In this document: positions 9,642-20,997 of the stretch, piece by piece
How the letters are laid out: each line of letters begins with the position of its first letter
Numbering within the stretch: the first letter of the stretch is position 1
DNA from: Micromonospora sp. WMMD882
Lineage (GTDB): Bacteria > Actinomycetota > Actinomycetes > Mycobacteriales > Micromonosporaceae
DNA: 64,000 nucleotides
Reading direction: 5' to 3'
NCBI RefSeq assembly: GCF_027497255.1
Contig: NZ_CP114903.1
Location: 2,418,001 to 2,482,000 of the forward strand
The notes under the pieces: generated by a model
What the model was told of the DNA's origin: nothing
Database searches by the model: none
What the model saw: only the letters and a program-made list of their open reading frames with translations
Translations under genes and position numbers: made by a program

Positions 9642-10691
9642 TCAGACGAGGTCGGCCTGACGGAGGAGTTTCCAGAGGCCGGCGCCGTCCGGGGCGGAGA
9701 GCCACTTCTGCCCCACCGGCCCGGACGACGACTCGTGCTCGGCCAACGGGGCCGGCAGCGTGCCGGCCAGCACCGACTGGGCCGGGGAGAGTCGGCGGAT
9801 CGCCACCCCGGCCACGTTGGCCGGGTGGGCGGCGGCGAACTCGCGGTAGATCTCCTGGTCGTGCTGGCCGTCGTCGCCCACCAGCAGCCACCTGACGTCC
9901 GGGAACTCGCTGGCCAGCCGGGCCAGGGTGGCCCGCTTGTGCTCCATGCCGCTGCGGAACCACCGGTCGTGGGTGGGTCCCCAGTCGGTGAGCAGCAGCG
10001 GCCCGGCCGGGTACAGGTGCCGGGACAGGAACCGGGTCAGCGTGGGCGCGACGTTCCACGCGCCGGTGGAGAGGTAGAAGACCGGCGCGCCGGGGTGCGC
10101 GGTGACCAGCCGCTCGTACAGCACGGCCATGCCGGGGACGGCCGCCCGGGCGTGCTCGTCCAGGACGAACGTGTTCCAGGCGGCCAGCAGCGGCCGGGGC
10201 AGCGCGGTGACCATCACCGTGTCGTCGATGTCGGAGATGATGCCGAACCGGACCTGCGGGTCGAGGATCCGCACCGGGGCCTCGACCGGGTCGGCGTCGG
10301 CCAGGCTCAGCCGTACCGTGCCCCAGCCGGGCGGCAGGTCGGCCTTGACCACGGCGTTGACGAAGCCGCTGCGGTCGGCGACCGCCTCGTGACGGACCCC
10401 GGCCGCCTCGATAACCACCCGGGCGTGCTTGGCGGGGAGGGTGGTGAAGCTGCGCCAGCCGCGTACCTTCTCCAGCCGGCCGCCGCCCTGCCGCCGGTCC
10501 GGGCGGCCGAGCAGCACCCGGCACATCACCCGTACCCAACCCGGCGCGCCGTACCCGGCGTACGCGACGATGTTGGTCTGCCAGCCGGTGCGCCGCAGGC
10601 GGCGCTCGACCAGCCGGTGCACGGCGTCCTCGATCCGGGCGGCCCGGTGCAGGACGGGAACGGCAAGCTCACCGGTGGGTGGGGTCGACAC
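9642..10691 (-). CDS. App1-like phosphatase domain protein (DUF2183)
   Basis: A 349-residue protein from the GTG at 10691 (AGGGTGG upstream). The C-terminal half has the HAD-type motif DIDDT at 154-158 (FGIISDIDDTVMVT), later FYLSTGAWN and LTDWGPT, then WLLVGDDGQHDQEIY, which are the conserved blocks of the phosphatidate phosphatase APP1 catalytic domain (DUF2183). The N-terminal ~140 residues form a beta-rich domain common in bacterial members. Yeast App1 dephosphorylates phosphatidate; the bacterial substrate is not established. No signal peptide is seen, so it is probably cytoplasmic. Confidence 0.85.
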   Translation of the reverse strand: MSTPPTGELAVPVLHRAARIEDAVHRLVERRLRRTGWQTNIVAYAGYGAPGWVRVMCRVLLGRPDRRQGGGRLEKVRGWRSFTTLPAKHARVVIEAAGVRHEAVADRSGFVNAVVKADLPPGWGTVRLSLADADPVEAPVRILDPQVRFGIISDIDDTVMVTALPRPLLAAWNTFVLDEHARAAVPGMAVLYERLVTAHPGAPVFYLSTGAWNVAPTLTRFLSRHLYPAGPLLLTDWGPTHDRWFRSGMEHKRATLARLASEFPDVRWLLVGDDGQHDQEIYREFAAAHPANVAGVAIRRLSPAQSVLAGTLPAPLAEHESSSGPVGQKWLSAPDGAGLWKLLRQADLV

Positions 10692-10847
10692 GCTGCCACC
10701 CTGCCACACGAACGGGGAACCGGCCACGCGAGCGCCGGAGCGCCGCCGCCCCCACCGGCCACGCGGGCCGACCTGCGCCGATCCGCCTCCCCGACCCCCG
10801 TTGTCGTGACAGACTCCGGTCGCGGACGGTGACGGGGGCGTTCGGCG

Positions 10848-12554
10848 ATGGTGACAGGGGCGCGACGACGGCGGCCGGCGCTGGACCGGCCGGCCCGGGT
10901 CGCCCTGCTGCTCGGCGTCGCCGGGGTGGGCTACCGGCTGGCGCTGCTCCTGCTCGACGTGCCCGGCTCGAACAGCGACGAGGGCACCTTCGGGCTGGTC
11001 GCCCTGCACATCGCGCAGGGTCGCGCGCATCCGGTCTTCCTGTACGGGCAGCGGTACATGGGGGTGCTGGAGTCGTACCTGGCCGCGCCGCTGTTCGTGG
11101 TGGCCGGGCCGTCCTGGCTGGCGCTGCGGCTGCCGCTGCTCGTGCTGTACGCCCTGTTCGTGTACCTGATGTACCGGTTGACCAGGCGGATCGGCTCGCC
11201 CTGGTTCGCGGCGCTGGTGGTGGGGCTGTTGGCGCTCGGTCCGGAGCGGGTGGTGCGGGACCAGTTGACGGCGGTGGGTGGCCGGCCGGAGGCCAAGGTG
11301 GCGGTGGCGGCGATGCTGCTGGTCGCGGTCGGGCTGGCGGAGGGCACGCTCCGGCGTCGCCGGTTGGCCGGGGTCGCGTTCGGGGCGCTGGCCGGGGTCG
11401 CGGTCTGGTCGGACTGGCTGATCGTGCCGTACCTGGCGGCGGCCGGGCTGGTGCTGGTGTTCGCGTTGCGCCGGGAACTGCTCGGTCGGGCGGTGGCGCT
11501 GCCGTTGGCCGGGTTCGCCGTGGGCGCCGCCCCGATGATCTACGACAACCTGACGGTGCCCGCCGGCCAGCGTTCGTGGGAGGTGTTCCAGCAGGTCAAC
11601 GCGGGTGACGGTGGCCCGGTGCCGGCGCTGGGCGAACGGTTGCGCGGCGGGTTCGCCGAGGGGGTGCCGCTGGCCGCCGGGCTGTGCCCGCCGGGCGGCT
11701 GCGCCGGCTGGCAGGCGTGGTTCGGCCTGCTCTACCCGCTGCTGCTGGCGCTCGCCGCCGGGTTCGCGGTGGTCACCCTGCGCCGCCGGGTCGCCCACCC
11801 GGTCCGGCCGGTGACGCACCTCGCGCTGGTCGGCGCGGCGGCGCTGACCCTGCTCGGGTACGTGCGCAGCCCGCTCGCCGCGTCCGACCCGCTGGCCAGC
11901 GCCCGGTACCTGGCGGTGCTCCAACTGTCGCTGCCGGCGGTGCTCTGGCCGCTCTGGGCGGCGGCGGTGACCGGCTTGACCGGCCGGGCCGCGCGGTTCG
12001 GCCGGGGCAGCCGGAGCGAGCCGACCGGCCGGGGCAGCCGGGGCAGCCGGGGCGAGCCGGCCGGTCCCGGTGGCCGGGTCGGCGGGGCGGTGGGGACCGC
12101 CGGCGGGCGGGTGCGGGCTGTCGGCGGGGCGGTGGCCGTCGGCGCGCTGGCGGCGCTGGTGGGGGTGGCGCTGGTGGCGACCGGGCTCTTCGTCACCGAC
12201 GCCGCCGGCATCCGGGCCGAGGAACGGCAGGCCCGCCGGCTCGCCGAGACGCTGCGCGCCGACGGCCCACGCCACGTCTACGGCGACTACTGGACCTGCG
12301 GCCGGCTGGTCTTCCACACCGCCGAGGAGGTGGTCTGCGCGGTCGTCGACGACCGGCTGGGCCCCGGGCAGAACCGCTATCCGGCGTACTGGCGGGCGGT
12401 GGGGCGCGCCGAGCGGCCCGGGTACGTGCTGCGCCCCGGCTCGGCCGCCGAGCGGCGGCTGACCGGGCTGCTGGCCGAGCGGAACGTCCCGGCCACCGTC
12501 ACCGACCTGGGCGGATACCGACTGTACCGACCGGCCTCGGCGGTACGACCGTGA
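10848..12554 (+). CDS. polytopic membrane glycosyltransferase-like protein (GT39/ArnT type)
   Basis: A 568-residue membrane protein with about ten hydrophobic segments. Near the N-terminus LDVPGSNSDEGTFGLVALHIAQG contains the acidic DE pair of the first extracytoplasmic loop typical of PMT/ArnT-like polyprenyl-phosphate-sugar transferases, followed by FLYGQRYMGVLESYLAAPLF. A low-complexity Gly/Arg/Ser stretch around 380-415 precedes the last membrane segment, and a C-terminal domain of about 140 residues lies outside. Donor and acceptor are unknown. The ATG has GGGGG about 9 bases upstream. The 3' end carries a 26-base tandem duplication that spans the stop codon. Confidence 0.7.
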   Translation: MVTGARRRRPALDRPARVALLLGVAGVGYRLALLLLDVPGSNSDEGTFGLVALHIAQGRAHPVFLYGQRYMGVLESYLAAPLFVVAGPSWLALRLPLLVLYALFVYLMYRLTRRIGSPWFAALVVGLLALGPERVVRDQLTAVGGRPEAKVAVAAMLLVAVGLAEGTLRRRRLAGVAFGALAGVAVWSDWLIVPYLAAAGLVLVFALRRELLGRAVALPLAGFAVGAAPMIYDNLTVPAGQRSWEVFQQVNAGDGGPVPALGERLRGGFAEGVPLAAGLCPPGGCAGWQAWFGLLYPLLLALAAGFAVVTLRRRVAHPVRPVTHLALVGAAALTLLGYVRSPLAASDPLASARYLAVLQLSLPAVLWPLWAAAVTGLTGRAARFGRGSRSEPTGRGSRGSRGEPAGPGGRVGGAVGTAGGRVRAVGGAVAVGALAALVGVALVATGLFVTDAAGIRAEERQARRLAETLRADGPRHVYGDYWTCGRLVFHTAEEVVCAVVDDRLGPGQNRYPAYWRAVGRAERPGYVLRPGSAAERRLTGLLAERNVPATVTDLGGYRLYRPASAVRP

Positions 12555-12578
12555 CGCCGGCCTCGGCGGTACGACCGT
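12531..12578 (+). repeat. tandem duplication across the stop codon
   Basis: A 22-base sequence (CCGGCCTCGG...CGACCGT) occurs at 12531-12552 and again at 12557-12578, a 26-base period. The first copy contains the last codons of the membrane glycosyltransferase gene up to its TGA. Confidence 0.75.
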
Positions 12579-12674
12579 AGCGGCGGACGGCCCGGGTACG
12601 CTCACCCGGCCAGCTCCACCGGCCGCCGGTTCCACCCGGTCGGCGTGGACCCACCCTCGGCGAGGAACTCCGCG

Positions 12675-13469
12675 ATGCTCATTCTGTTGCCGCCCTCGGA
12701 GCGGAAGGCCGACGTACGCGCCGGGCGGCGGCTCGACCTGACCCGGCTCAGCCTGCCCGAGCTGACCCCGGCCCGGGAAGCGGCGCTGGCGGCGCTTGTC
12801 GACCTCGCGGTCGCGCCCGACGACGCGGGCATGCGGGCGTTGGGGCTCGGCGACGGTCAGCGCGGCGAGTTGGCCCGTAACGCGCGGCTGCGCGCCGCCG
12901 CCGCCGGGCCGGCCGGGGCCGTCTACACCGGGGTGCTGTACGAGGCGTTGGACCTGGCCACCCTGCCCCCGGCGGCGTTGCGGGCGGCCCGCCGGCAGGT
13001 GCTGGTCGCCTCCGGGCTGTGGGGGGCGGTCCGCCTCGCCGACCGGATCCCGCCGTACCGCTGCCCGATCGGGGTGGTCCTGCCCGGCCTGGGGGCGCTG
13101 TCCGCGTACTGGAAAGGGGTGTTGGGGCCGGCGATGGAGTCGGCGGCGGCCGACGGCCCGGTCCTCGACCTGCGCTCCGCCGCCTACGCCGCGGCCTGGA
13201 CGCCCCGGGGCGCGCTTGCCGAACGGACGGTGGCCGTGCGGGTGCTGCACGAGCGGGAGGTCGACGGGGTGGTGACCCGGTCCGTGGTCAGTCACTTCAA
13301 CAAGGCGACAAAGGGTCGGTTGGCGCGTGACCTGCTCACCGCCGGGGCCCGCCCGCGCGACGCGGCCGAGCTGGTCACCGCGCTGCGGGACCTGAAGCAC
13401 ACGGTGGTGGAGCAGTCCGCCGCGCCGGGCCGGGCGCGACGCGTCGACGTGGTGGTCGGCGCGCTCTGA
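12675..13469 (+). CDS. yaaA: YaaA-family (UPF0246) peroxide stress protein
   Basis: A 264-residue protein beginning MLILLPPSERKADVRAG, the hallmark LPPSE-K motif of YaaA. Further family blocks are VYTGVLYEALDLATL, LVASGLWGAVRLADRIPPYR, SAYWKGVL and VVSHFNKATKGRLARDLL (N-K-x-x-K-G). In E. coli YaaA limits free iron and oxidative DNA damage under peroxide stress; the actinobacterial form is shorter-looping but recognisable. The ATG at 12675 was chosen over 12645 because the protein must begin at the LLPPSE block and GAGGAAC lies just upstream. It is followed by a strong terminator. Confidence 0.88.
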   Translation: MLILLPPSERKADVRAGRRLDLTRLSLPELTPAREAALAALVDLAVAPDDAGMRALGLGDGQRGELARNARLRAAAAGPAGAVYTGVLYEALDLATLPPAALRAARRQVLVASGLWGAVRLADRIPPYRCPIGVVLPGLGALSAYWKGVLGPAMESAAADGPVLDLRSAAYAAAWTPRGALAERTVAVRVLHEREVDGVVTRSVVSHFNKATKGRLARDLLTAGARPRDAAELVTALRDLKHTVVEQSAAPGRARRVDVVVGAL

Positions 13470-13495
13470 CCCGGCCTGTCCTCGGCCGGGACGGG

Positions 13496-13533
13496 CCGGG
13501 GGCCCGACGTCGGTCACGACGTCGGGCCCCCGG
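13496..13533. terminator. perfect 17-bp stem bidirectional terminator
   Basis: 13496-13512 is exactly complementary to 13517-13533 (arm CCGGGGGCCCGACGTCG), with loop GTCA. It lies between the convergent ends of yaaA and the GH10/GH62 gene and should terminate both. Confidence 0.85.
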
Positions 13534-13585
13534 GTGGTGCTTCCGGCCAGGACCGGCTCAGCCGGGCCGGTCCTGGTTTGTCCGG

Positions 13586-16195
<2,610 letters not shown>

Positions 16196-16361
16196 TCACG
16201 CGGGCGCGGGTGGTGAACCCCGGCCCGGACGGACAGCGGCGGCGCGGTGGCCCCGGGTGGTGGCCTCTGCCGGTGGTGGTGTGGTGGTGTGGTGGTGGTG
16301 GTGACCTCGGGTGGCGGTGGGACGGGCTCCTCGCAGGGACGGGCAGTACGGGGTCGACAGC

Positions 16362-16379
16362 TGTGTTAGCGCTCACACA
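16362..16379. promoter_or_regulatory. LacI-type operator, AGCGCT class
   Basis: TGTGTTAGCGCTCACACA, an 18-base near-perfect palindrome with the central AGCGCT and outer TG...CA of CebR/CelR-like sites, about 335 bases upstream of the xylanase start. Together with the next entry it occupies the 454-base gap 16028-16481. The rest of that gap holds a GGTGGTGGT-rich run (about 16269-16303) and no gene. Confidence 0.7.
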
Positions 16380-16422
16380 GATCGACGGATCTAGGTTTAC
16401 AAAGACTCGCAGGCATGGCAAG

Positions 16423-16447
16423 CGATAGTTTTGTCCGATAGTTTCGG
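16423..16447. promoter_or_regulatory. paired GAAAGTTTC-like palindromes upstream of the xylanase
   Basis: CGATAGTTTTG (16423-16433) and CCGATAGTTTCGG (16435-16447), the latter a 13-base palindrome with one internal mismatch. They resemble the CGAAASTTTCG boxes known upstream of streptomycete xylanase genes and match the pair upstream of the GH5 gene. They lie just past the stop of the LacI gene. Confidence 0.55.
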
Positions 16448-16481
16448 AGACCTGTCTTCCGGCGCCGGCCGGTGGCCGCGG

Positions 16482-17669
16482 TCAGCGTCCGGCGTCGACG
16501 GTGGGCGGGGCGGTGCTCTCCCGGATAGTGAGGGTGGTGGCCAGTTCGAGCCCGATCCGGGTGGTCGGCTCGCCGCGGGCGAGGGCGAGGGCCATCTCGG
16601 TGGCGGCCACGGCCATCTCGACGAGCGGCTGGTGGACGGTGGTCAGCGGCGGATCGACCAGACCGGCCAGTGGCAGGTCGTCGAAGCCCACCACGCTCAG
16701 CTCGTGCGGGATCCGTAACCCGAGCCGCCGGGCGGCCTGGTAGACACCGAGGGCCTGGAGGTCGTTGCAGGTGAAGACCGCCGTCGGCCGGTCGGGCCGG
16801 CTCAGCAGGTCGAGCGCGGCCGACTCGCCGCCCTCCCTGGTCAGCGTGGCGCGCACGATCAGATCGGCGCCGTCGGGCAGGCCGGCGGCCTCCATGGCCG
16901 AGCGGTAGCCGTCCAGTCGCGCCCGACAGCACAGGATCCGCTCCGGGCCACCGATCATCGCGATCCGCCGGTGCCCCAGCCCGATCAGGTGGCGGGCCGC
17001 GGACCGGCCGCCGGCCCAGTTCGTCGCCCCGACGAAGGGCACGTCGTCGGGGAGTTCGGCGGTGGGGTCGAAGACCACGAGCGGGATTCCCCTGGCGCGC
17101 AGCCGACCACGCTCCTCCTCGTCGAGCTGGGCCACCGTCACCAGGCCGGCCGGTCGACGGGAGAGGGCGTCGTCGATCCAGTAGCGGACCGCGTTGCGTT
17201 GCGGACCGAACTCGGTGAGGACCACGCCGACCCGCTGCTGGCGGGCCACCCGCTCGACCCCCCGGATGATCTCCAGGCCCCACATGTCGGCGATCTCGTC
17301 GAAGACGAGCTCCACGGTGTTGTTGCGGGTGGGCGGCGGCGAACGACGGTAGCCGTGCTGGCTGATCGCCACTTCCACCCGGGCGCGGGTGTCGGCGGAG
17401 ACGCCGGAACGACCGTTGATGACCTTGGAGACGGTGGGCACCGACACCCCGGCCGACTCGGCGATGACCGCGATCGTCACCGGTCTGCTCGGGTCGCCGA
17501 TCCGGGCCGCCGGCTCGGTGACCGGCTCGTCCGCCTCGGCGTGCGTCAACCCTGGTCCCTTCTCGTCGGCCGGACGGCGGCCGGCGGGTCGGCTGGCCAC
17601 CCGGACCGGGGTGGCCGGTCGGTGGGCGTCGGCCCGGCCGGGGCGAGCCATCAGTGACCGGCGTCCCAT
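16482..17669 (-). CDS. LacI-family repressor, probable regulator of the flanking hydrolases
   Basis: A 395-residue frame. The LacI helix-turn-helix is at about 63-85 (VTIAVIAESAGVSVPTVSKVINGRSGVS) followed by the hinge, then a periplasmic-binding-protein-like effector domain (VELVFDEI, GLVTVAQLDE, GHRRIAMIGG, PTAVFTCNDLQALGVYQAARRLG, ELSVVGFDDLP). The N-terminal ~60 residues before the HTH are unusual for the family and poorly supported: no ribosome site precedes the ATGs at 17669 or 17651. A TTG about 40 codons in (LTHAEADE) is preceded by GAAGGGACCAGGG and may be the true start. It sits between the GH10-GH62 gene, which it precedes on the same strand, and the divergent GH5 gene, with palindromes at both sides. 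Confidence 0.88.
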   Translation of the reverse strand: MGRRSLMARPGRADAHRPATPVRVASRPAGRRPADEKGPGLTHAEADEPVTEPAARIGDPSRPVTIAVIAESAGVSVPTVSKVINGRSGVSADTRARVEVAISQHGYRRSPPPTRNNTVELVFDEIADMWGLEIIRGVERVARQQRVGVVLTEFGPQRNAVRYWIDDALSRRPAGLVTVAQLDEEERGRLRARGIPLVVFDPTAELPDDVPFVGATNWAGGRSAARHLIGLGHRRIAMIGGPERILCCRARLDGYRSAMEAAGLPDGADLIVRATLTREGGESAALDLLSRPDRPTAVFTCNDLQALGVYQAARRLGLRIPHELSVVGFDDLPLAGLVDPPLTTVHQPLVEMAVAATEMALALARGEPTTRIGLELATTLTIRESTAPPTVDAGR

Positions 17670-17740
17670 CCCAGTGACCGGCGTGTTTTCGGGGAAGGAT
17701 AGCCGGTCCGCGCCGTAACCGGACCCGACCCGGTCGCCGA

Positions 17741-17810
17741 TTGACGATGATCAAAGAAAGTCGGTAAGGTTCGGGGTGGAAAGTTTCCGGCTCGTGTTCG
17801 AGAAAGTTTC
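17741..17810 (+). promoter_or_regulatory. GH5 promoter with two downstream LacI-type palindromes
   Basis: TTGACG (17741-17746), an 18-base spacer and TAAGGT (17765-17770) form a good -35/-10 pair. The perfect palindrome GGAAAGTTTCC at 17778-17788 starts at the expected transcription start, and a second GAAAGTTTC at 17802-17810 follows, centres 23 bases apart. This position suits repression by road-block. About 170 bases of leader to the GH5 ATG follow, without other recognisable signals. Confidence 0.7.
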
Positions 17811-17980
17811 CAGCGGGAGCCCTCATCACCGCACCGCGGATGCCCTGGGCAGCATCCGCCGCACCCCTCACCCTCGGCTGACGACGCTGGGCAACGCCGC
17901 CTGACCCGGTGACCGGGCGGCAGCGCCGCCGCCTCCATCGGTCCGAGGGCCCGAGCGCCATCCTGGCGAGGAGTTTCCTG

Positions 17981-20092
17981 ATGAGATCGCACACCGCACG
18001 AAGAAAAACCCCCTGGCAGCTCGGCCTGGTCGCCGCCGGGGTCGTCACCCTGTTGCTGGCCTGGCTGACGACTCCCGTCAACGCCCAGGCCGCCGCCGGT
18101 TGCCGGGTGACGTACACGGCCGCGGCCGAATGGCCGGGCGGTTTCACCGCCAACGTCGCCGTGACCAACCTCGGTGAGCCGGTCAACGGCTGGCGGCTGG
18201 CCTGGACGTTCCCGTCCGGACAGCGGGTCACCCAGGCGTGGAACGCGACGGTGACCTCGTCCGGCGGCCAGACCGTCGCGGCCAACCTGAGCTACAACGC
18301 GGCCATCGCCACCAACGCGACGGTCTCCTTCGGCTTCAACGGCTCCTGGACGGGCAGCAACACCGCGCCGACCGCGTTCACCCTCAACGGCGTCGCCTGC
18401 GCCGGCGACGCCTCCCCGTCCCCGACCACCCCGCCGCCCACGACGCCCCCGCCGCCGACCACCCCGCCGCCCACGACGCCCCCGCCGACGACGCCCCCGC
18501 CCGGGGACGCGATGGCGACGGTGGCCGCTATGCAGCCCGGCTGGGGTCTGGGGAACACGTTCGACGCCATCCCCGACGAGACCTCCTGGGGCAACCCGCT
18601 GACCACCCGGGAACATCTACGGTTCGTCCGCTCGCAGGGGTACAACAGCATCCGGATCCCGGTGACCTGGAGCAACCACCACGGCCCCGCGCCGACGTAC
18701 ACGATCGACCCCACCTGGTTGAACCGGATCCGGGAGGTCGTCGACTGGTCCCTCGACGAGGGCCTGTACGTCATGATCAACCTGCACCACGACTCCTGGC
18801 AGTGGATCAACACCTACCCCACCGACCGGACGACCGTGCTGAACCGCTACACCGCGCTGTGGACCCAGCTCGCCGCCACGTTCCGCGGCCACTCCGACAA
18901 GCTGGTCTTCGAGAGCATCAACGAGCCGCAGTTCACCGGCACCGCCGACGACGCCGCCAGCGACGCCCTGCTGCACGAGCTGAACACCGAGTTCGTCCGG
19001 CTGGTCCGGCGCACCGGCGGGACGAACGCCACCCGGCTGCTCGTGCTGCCCACCCTGCACACCAGCTCCGAGCAACCCCGGCTGGACGCGCTCTCCGCGA
19101 CCATCGACCAGTTGGACGACCCGAACCTCGCCGCGACCGTCCACTTCTACGGGTGGTGGCCGTTCAGCGTCAACATCGCCGGCGGCACCCACTACGACGC
19201 CAACGTCGAGAAGGACCTCGTCGACAGCTTCACCCGGGCGCACGACGCCTTCGTGGCCAAGGGCGTCCCGGTGATCGTCGGAGAGTGGGCGTTGCTGGCC
19301 TACGACTACACCCGGCCCGGGATCATCCAGCGCGGCGAGATGCTGAAGTTCTTCGAGGCGGTCGGCTATCACGCCCGGATCCGCAAGCTCACCACCATCC
19401 TCTGGGACGCGGGGACCTTCCTGGTACGCGACGAGCTGCGGTGGCGCGACCAGGGTGTGCACACCCTGTTGAAGGCGAACTGGACCACCCGCTCCGCCAC
19501 CGCCTCCTCGGACCAGGTCTACCTGCCCCGCACCGGGGACATCACCAACCGGACACTGACGCTCAACCTCAACGGCGCGACGTTCCGGGGGTTGCGGCAG
19601 GGCGGCGTCGAGCTGGCCAACGGCGCGGACTACACGGTCTCCGGTAGTACGCTCACGCTGACCCGCACGGCCCTGACCCGGCTGGCCGGCAACCGCGCGT
19701 ACGGCGTCAACGCCACCATCGAGGCGCACTTCTCCCAGGGCGCCCCGTGGCAGATCAACGTCATCACCGCCGACCCGCCGACCCAGGCGGCGGCGACCGG
19801 CACCACCGGCTCGTTCGCCGTTCCCACCCAGTTCCGGGGGGACCAGCTCGCCACCATGGAGGCGAAGTACGCCGACGGCACTCCCGCCGGCCCGGCCAAC
19901 TGGACCCCGTACAAGGAGTTCTGGAGCAACTTCCAGCCCGACTACGCCGCCAACACGATCCTGCTCAAGCCCGAGTTCTTCGCCGAGGTCGACGACGGCG
20001 TCGTCACCCTCACCTTCCACTTCTGGAGCGGCACGAAGACCACGTACCGACTGACGAAGTCCGGCGCCACGGTCACCGGCGCTCCGGCCTGA
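17981..20092 (+). CDS. secreted CBM2-GH5 cellulase with C-terminal accessory domains
   Basis: A 703-residue secreted endoglucanase-type protein. Order: signal peptide (LGLVAAGVVTLLLAWLTTPVNAQA, to about 37); CBM2 cellulose-binding domain (41-140, C41 to C140, with exposed Trp at W51, W71 and W123); Pro-Thr linker (144-175); GH5 catalytic domain (about 184-495) beginning PGWGLGNTFDA, with acid/base E315 in ESINEPQF and nucleophile E435 in VIVGEWALL; then a beta-domain resembling CBM_X2 (VYLPRTGDITNRTLTLNLNG onwards, about 508-595) and a final ~100 residues ending in a hydrophilic beta-rich segment. ATG at 17981 with GCGAGGAG 7 bases upstream. Its leader carries the LacI-type palindromes. Substrate probably cellulose or beta-glucan. 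Confidence 0.92.
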   Translation: MRSHTARRKTPWQLGLVAAGVVTLLLAWLTTPVNAQAAAGCRVTYTAAAEWPGGFTANVAVTNLGEPVNGWRLAWTFPSGQRVTQAWNATVTSSGGQTVAANLSYNAAIATNATVSFGFNGSWTGSNTAPTAFTLNGVACAGDASPSPTTPPPTTPPPPTTPPPTTPPPTTPPPGDAMATVAAMQPGWGLGNTFDAIPDETSWGNPLTTREHLRFVRSQGYNSIRIPVTWSNHHGPAPTYTIDPTWLNRIREVVDWSLDEGLYVMINLHHDSWQWINTYPTDRTTVLNRYTALWTQLAATFRGHSDKLVFESINEPQFTGTADDAASDALLHELNTEFVRLVRRTGGTNATRLLVLPTLHTSSEQPRLDALSATIDQLDDPNLAATVHFYGWWPFSVNIAGGTHYDANVEKDLVDSFTRAHDAFVAKGVPVIVGEWALLAYDYTRPGIIQRGEMLKFFEAVGYHARIRKLTTILWDAGTFLVRDELRWRDQGVHTLLKANWTTRSATASSDQVYLPRTGDITNRTLTLNLNGATFRGLRQGGVELANGADYTVSGSTLTLTRTALTRLAGNRAYGVNATIEAHFSQGAPWQINVITADPPTQAAATGTTGSFAVPTQFRGDQLATMEAKYADGTPAGPANWTPYKEFWSNFQPDYAANTILLKPEFFAEVDDGVVTLTFHFWSGTKTTYRLTKSGATVTGAPA

Positions 20093-20104
20093 CCCGGCAC
20101 GACA

Positions 20105-20140
20105 GGGGGCGTCGGGGCCGACCACGGTCCCGGCGTCCCC
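20105..20140 (+). terminator. terminator after the GH5 gene
   Basis: 20105-20120 pairs with 20125-20140 through 16 base pairs including three G-U pairs in RNA, with loop ACCA, 13 bases past the GH5 stop. Confidence 0.65.
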
Positions 20141-20237
20141 GTCCCGCCTCCGGCCGGAACGCAAATTTTGCTCAAGGCTTGCCCCGATCGGTACCGTCCG
20201 GGCCGCCGGCCGTCCACGGTAAGGGGTATCCCGACGA

Positions 20238-20930
20238 GTGGAGAAACGGTCTGCGATGGCATCCATCCTGCTCGACCGGCCCCGGCCGCCGGCGCACCCG
20301 CCGCCGCTGGACTGGCCGACCATGGCCGACGCGTTCGAGGTCGCCTGCCTGCTGCGCTGCATGCCGCTGCCCGCCGGCAGCCGGGGGCGGCGCACCGGTG
20401 AGCCGTACCGCAGCGTGGTGGAGTTCAACCGGGAGGACGCCGCGCTGCGCACGCGGCAGCTCCTCGGCCGACTGGCGGTCCCGGTCGAGCACGAGGTCAG
20501 CGTGGGCGGCCTGCGTCGCCGGTACGAGTTGCACCGACTGCGGGTGCCCGAGTCGGGGCGGGCGGCGTACACGCTGCTGCTGGAGGCCGGTTGGCGACAG
20601 GGCCGGCGGGAGCTGCTCGGCGGAACCGCCCCCGGCTCGTCCGGTCCGCGCCGGGTGTGGCGCGCCCGGCTGGCCGCCGCCGCCTGGCGGTCCGCGCTGC
20701 TGGCCGGGGGACGCCACGTCCGCCGACACATCCTCGGGGTCCGCCTGACCGACCGGGACCTGGCCGCCGTCCTGGTGCGCGGCGCCACCGTCCTGGACGT
20801 GCCGGCCGCGTTCCGTCCGGGCGCCGGATGCTTCGTGGTGAGCGTCGCCGACGGCCCCGACCGCGCCCGCATCCTCGACAGCGTCAGCGCCCCGACGGTC
20901 GACCGGGCGGGGACCCTTCCCCCCGATTGA
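20238..20930 (+). CDS. WhiA N-terminal-like (LAGLIDADG-fold) protein without DNA-binding domain
   Basis: A 230-residue protein. By eye it aligns with the N-terminal half of the actinobacterial developmental regulator WhiA: FEVACLLRC...GSRG with WhiA's AEVsAiLRFAGGLH; ALRTRQLLGRL; then SVGGLRRRYELHRLRV with WhiA's APGGLRRGSRYVVRVV; and AAAWRSALLAGGRH with AEAAWRGAFLAHGSL. These are the two LAGLIDADG-like halves of WhiA. The C-terminal helix-turn-helix of WhiA is absent, the protein ending soon after ADGPDRARILDSV. No homing-endonuclease acidic pair is evident. The start may be GTG 20238 or ATG 20256; neither has an ideal ribosome site. Function is unknown; a standalone sensor or partner domain is possible. 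Confidence 0.6.
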   Translation: MEKRSAMASILLDRPRPPAHPPPLDWPTMADAFEVACLLRCMPLPAGSRGRRTGEPYRSVVEFNREDAALRTRQLLGRLAVPVEHEVSVGGLRRRYELHRLRVPESGRAAYTLLLEAGWRQGRRELLGGTAPGSSGPRRVWRARLAAAAWRSALLAGGRHVRRHILGVRLTDRDLAAVLVRGATVLDVPAAFRPGAGCFVVSVADGPDRARILDSVSAPTVDRAGTLPPD

Positions 20931-20948
20931 CGTGCGGGAAGGGTCCCC
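20909..20948 (+). terminator. terminator overlapping the end of the WhiA-like gene
   Basis: GGGGACCCTTCCC (20909-20921) and GGGAAGGGTCCCC (20936-20948) are perfectly complementary, 13 base pairs with a 14-base loop that contains the stop codon. It lies between convergent genes. Confidence 0.7.
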
Positions 20949-20997
20949 TGCCCACCACCGGCCCCGCAGTGCCGCCGGGTCTGGGCGCCGTGGCAGG

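Noticed and set aside
9642..13517. A minus-strand open frame of 1291 codons
   Set aside because: Only its C-terminal 349 residues (App1-like) look like a protein; the rest is antisense to yaaA and the membrane glycosyltransferase gene.
16269..16303. GGTGGTGGT-rich run as a possible functional element
   Set aside because: A simple low-complexity tract in a GC-rich intergenic region; no phase or pairing pattern suggests a role.
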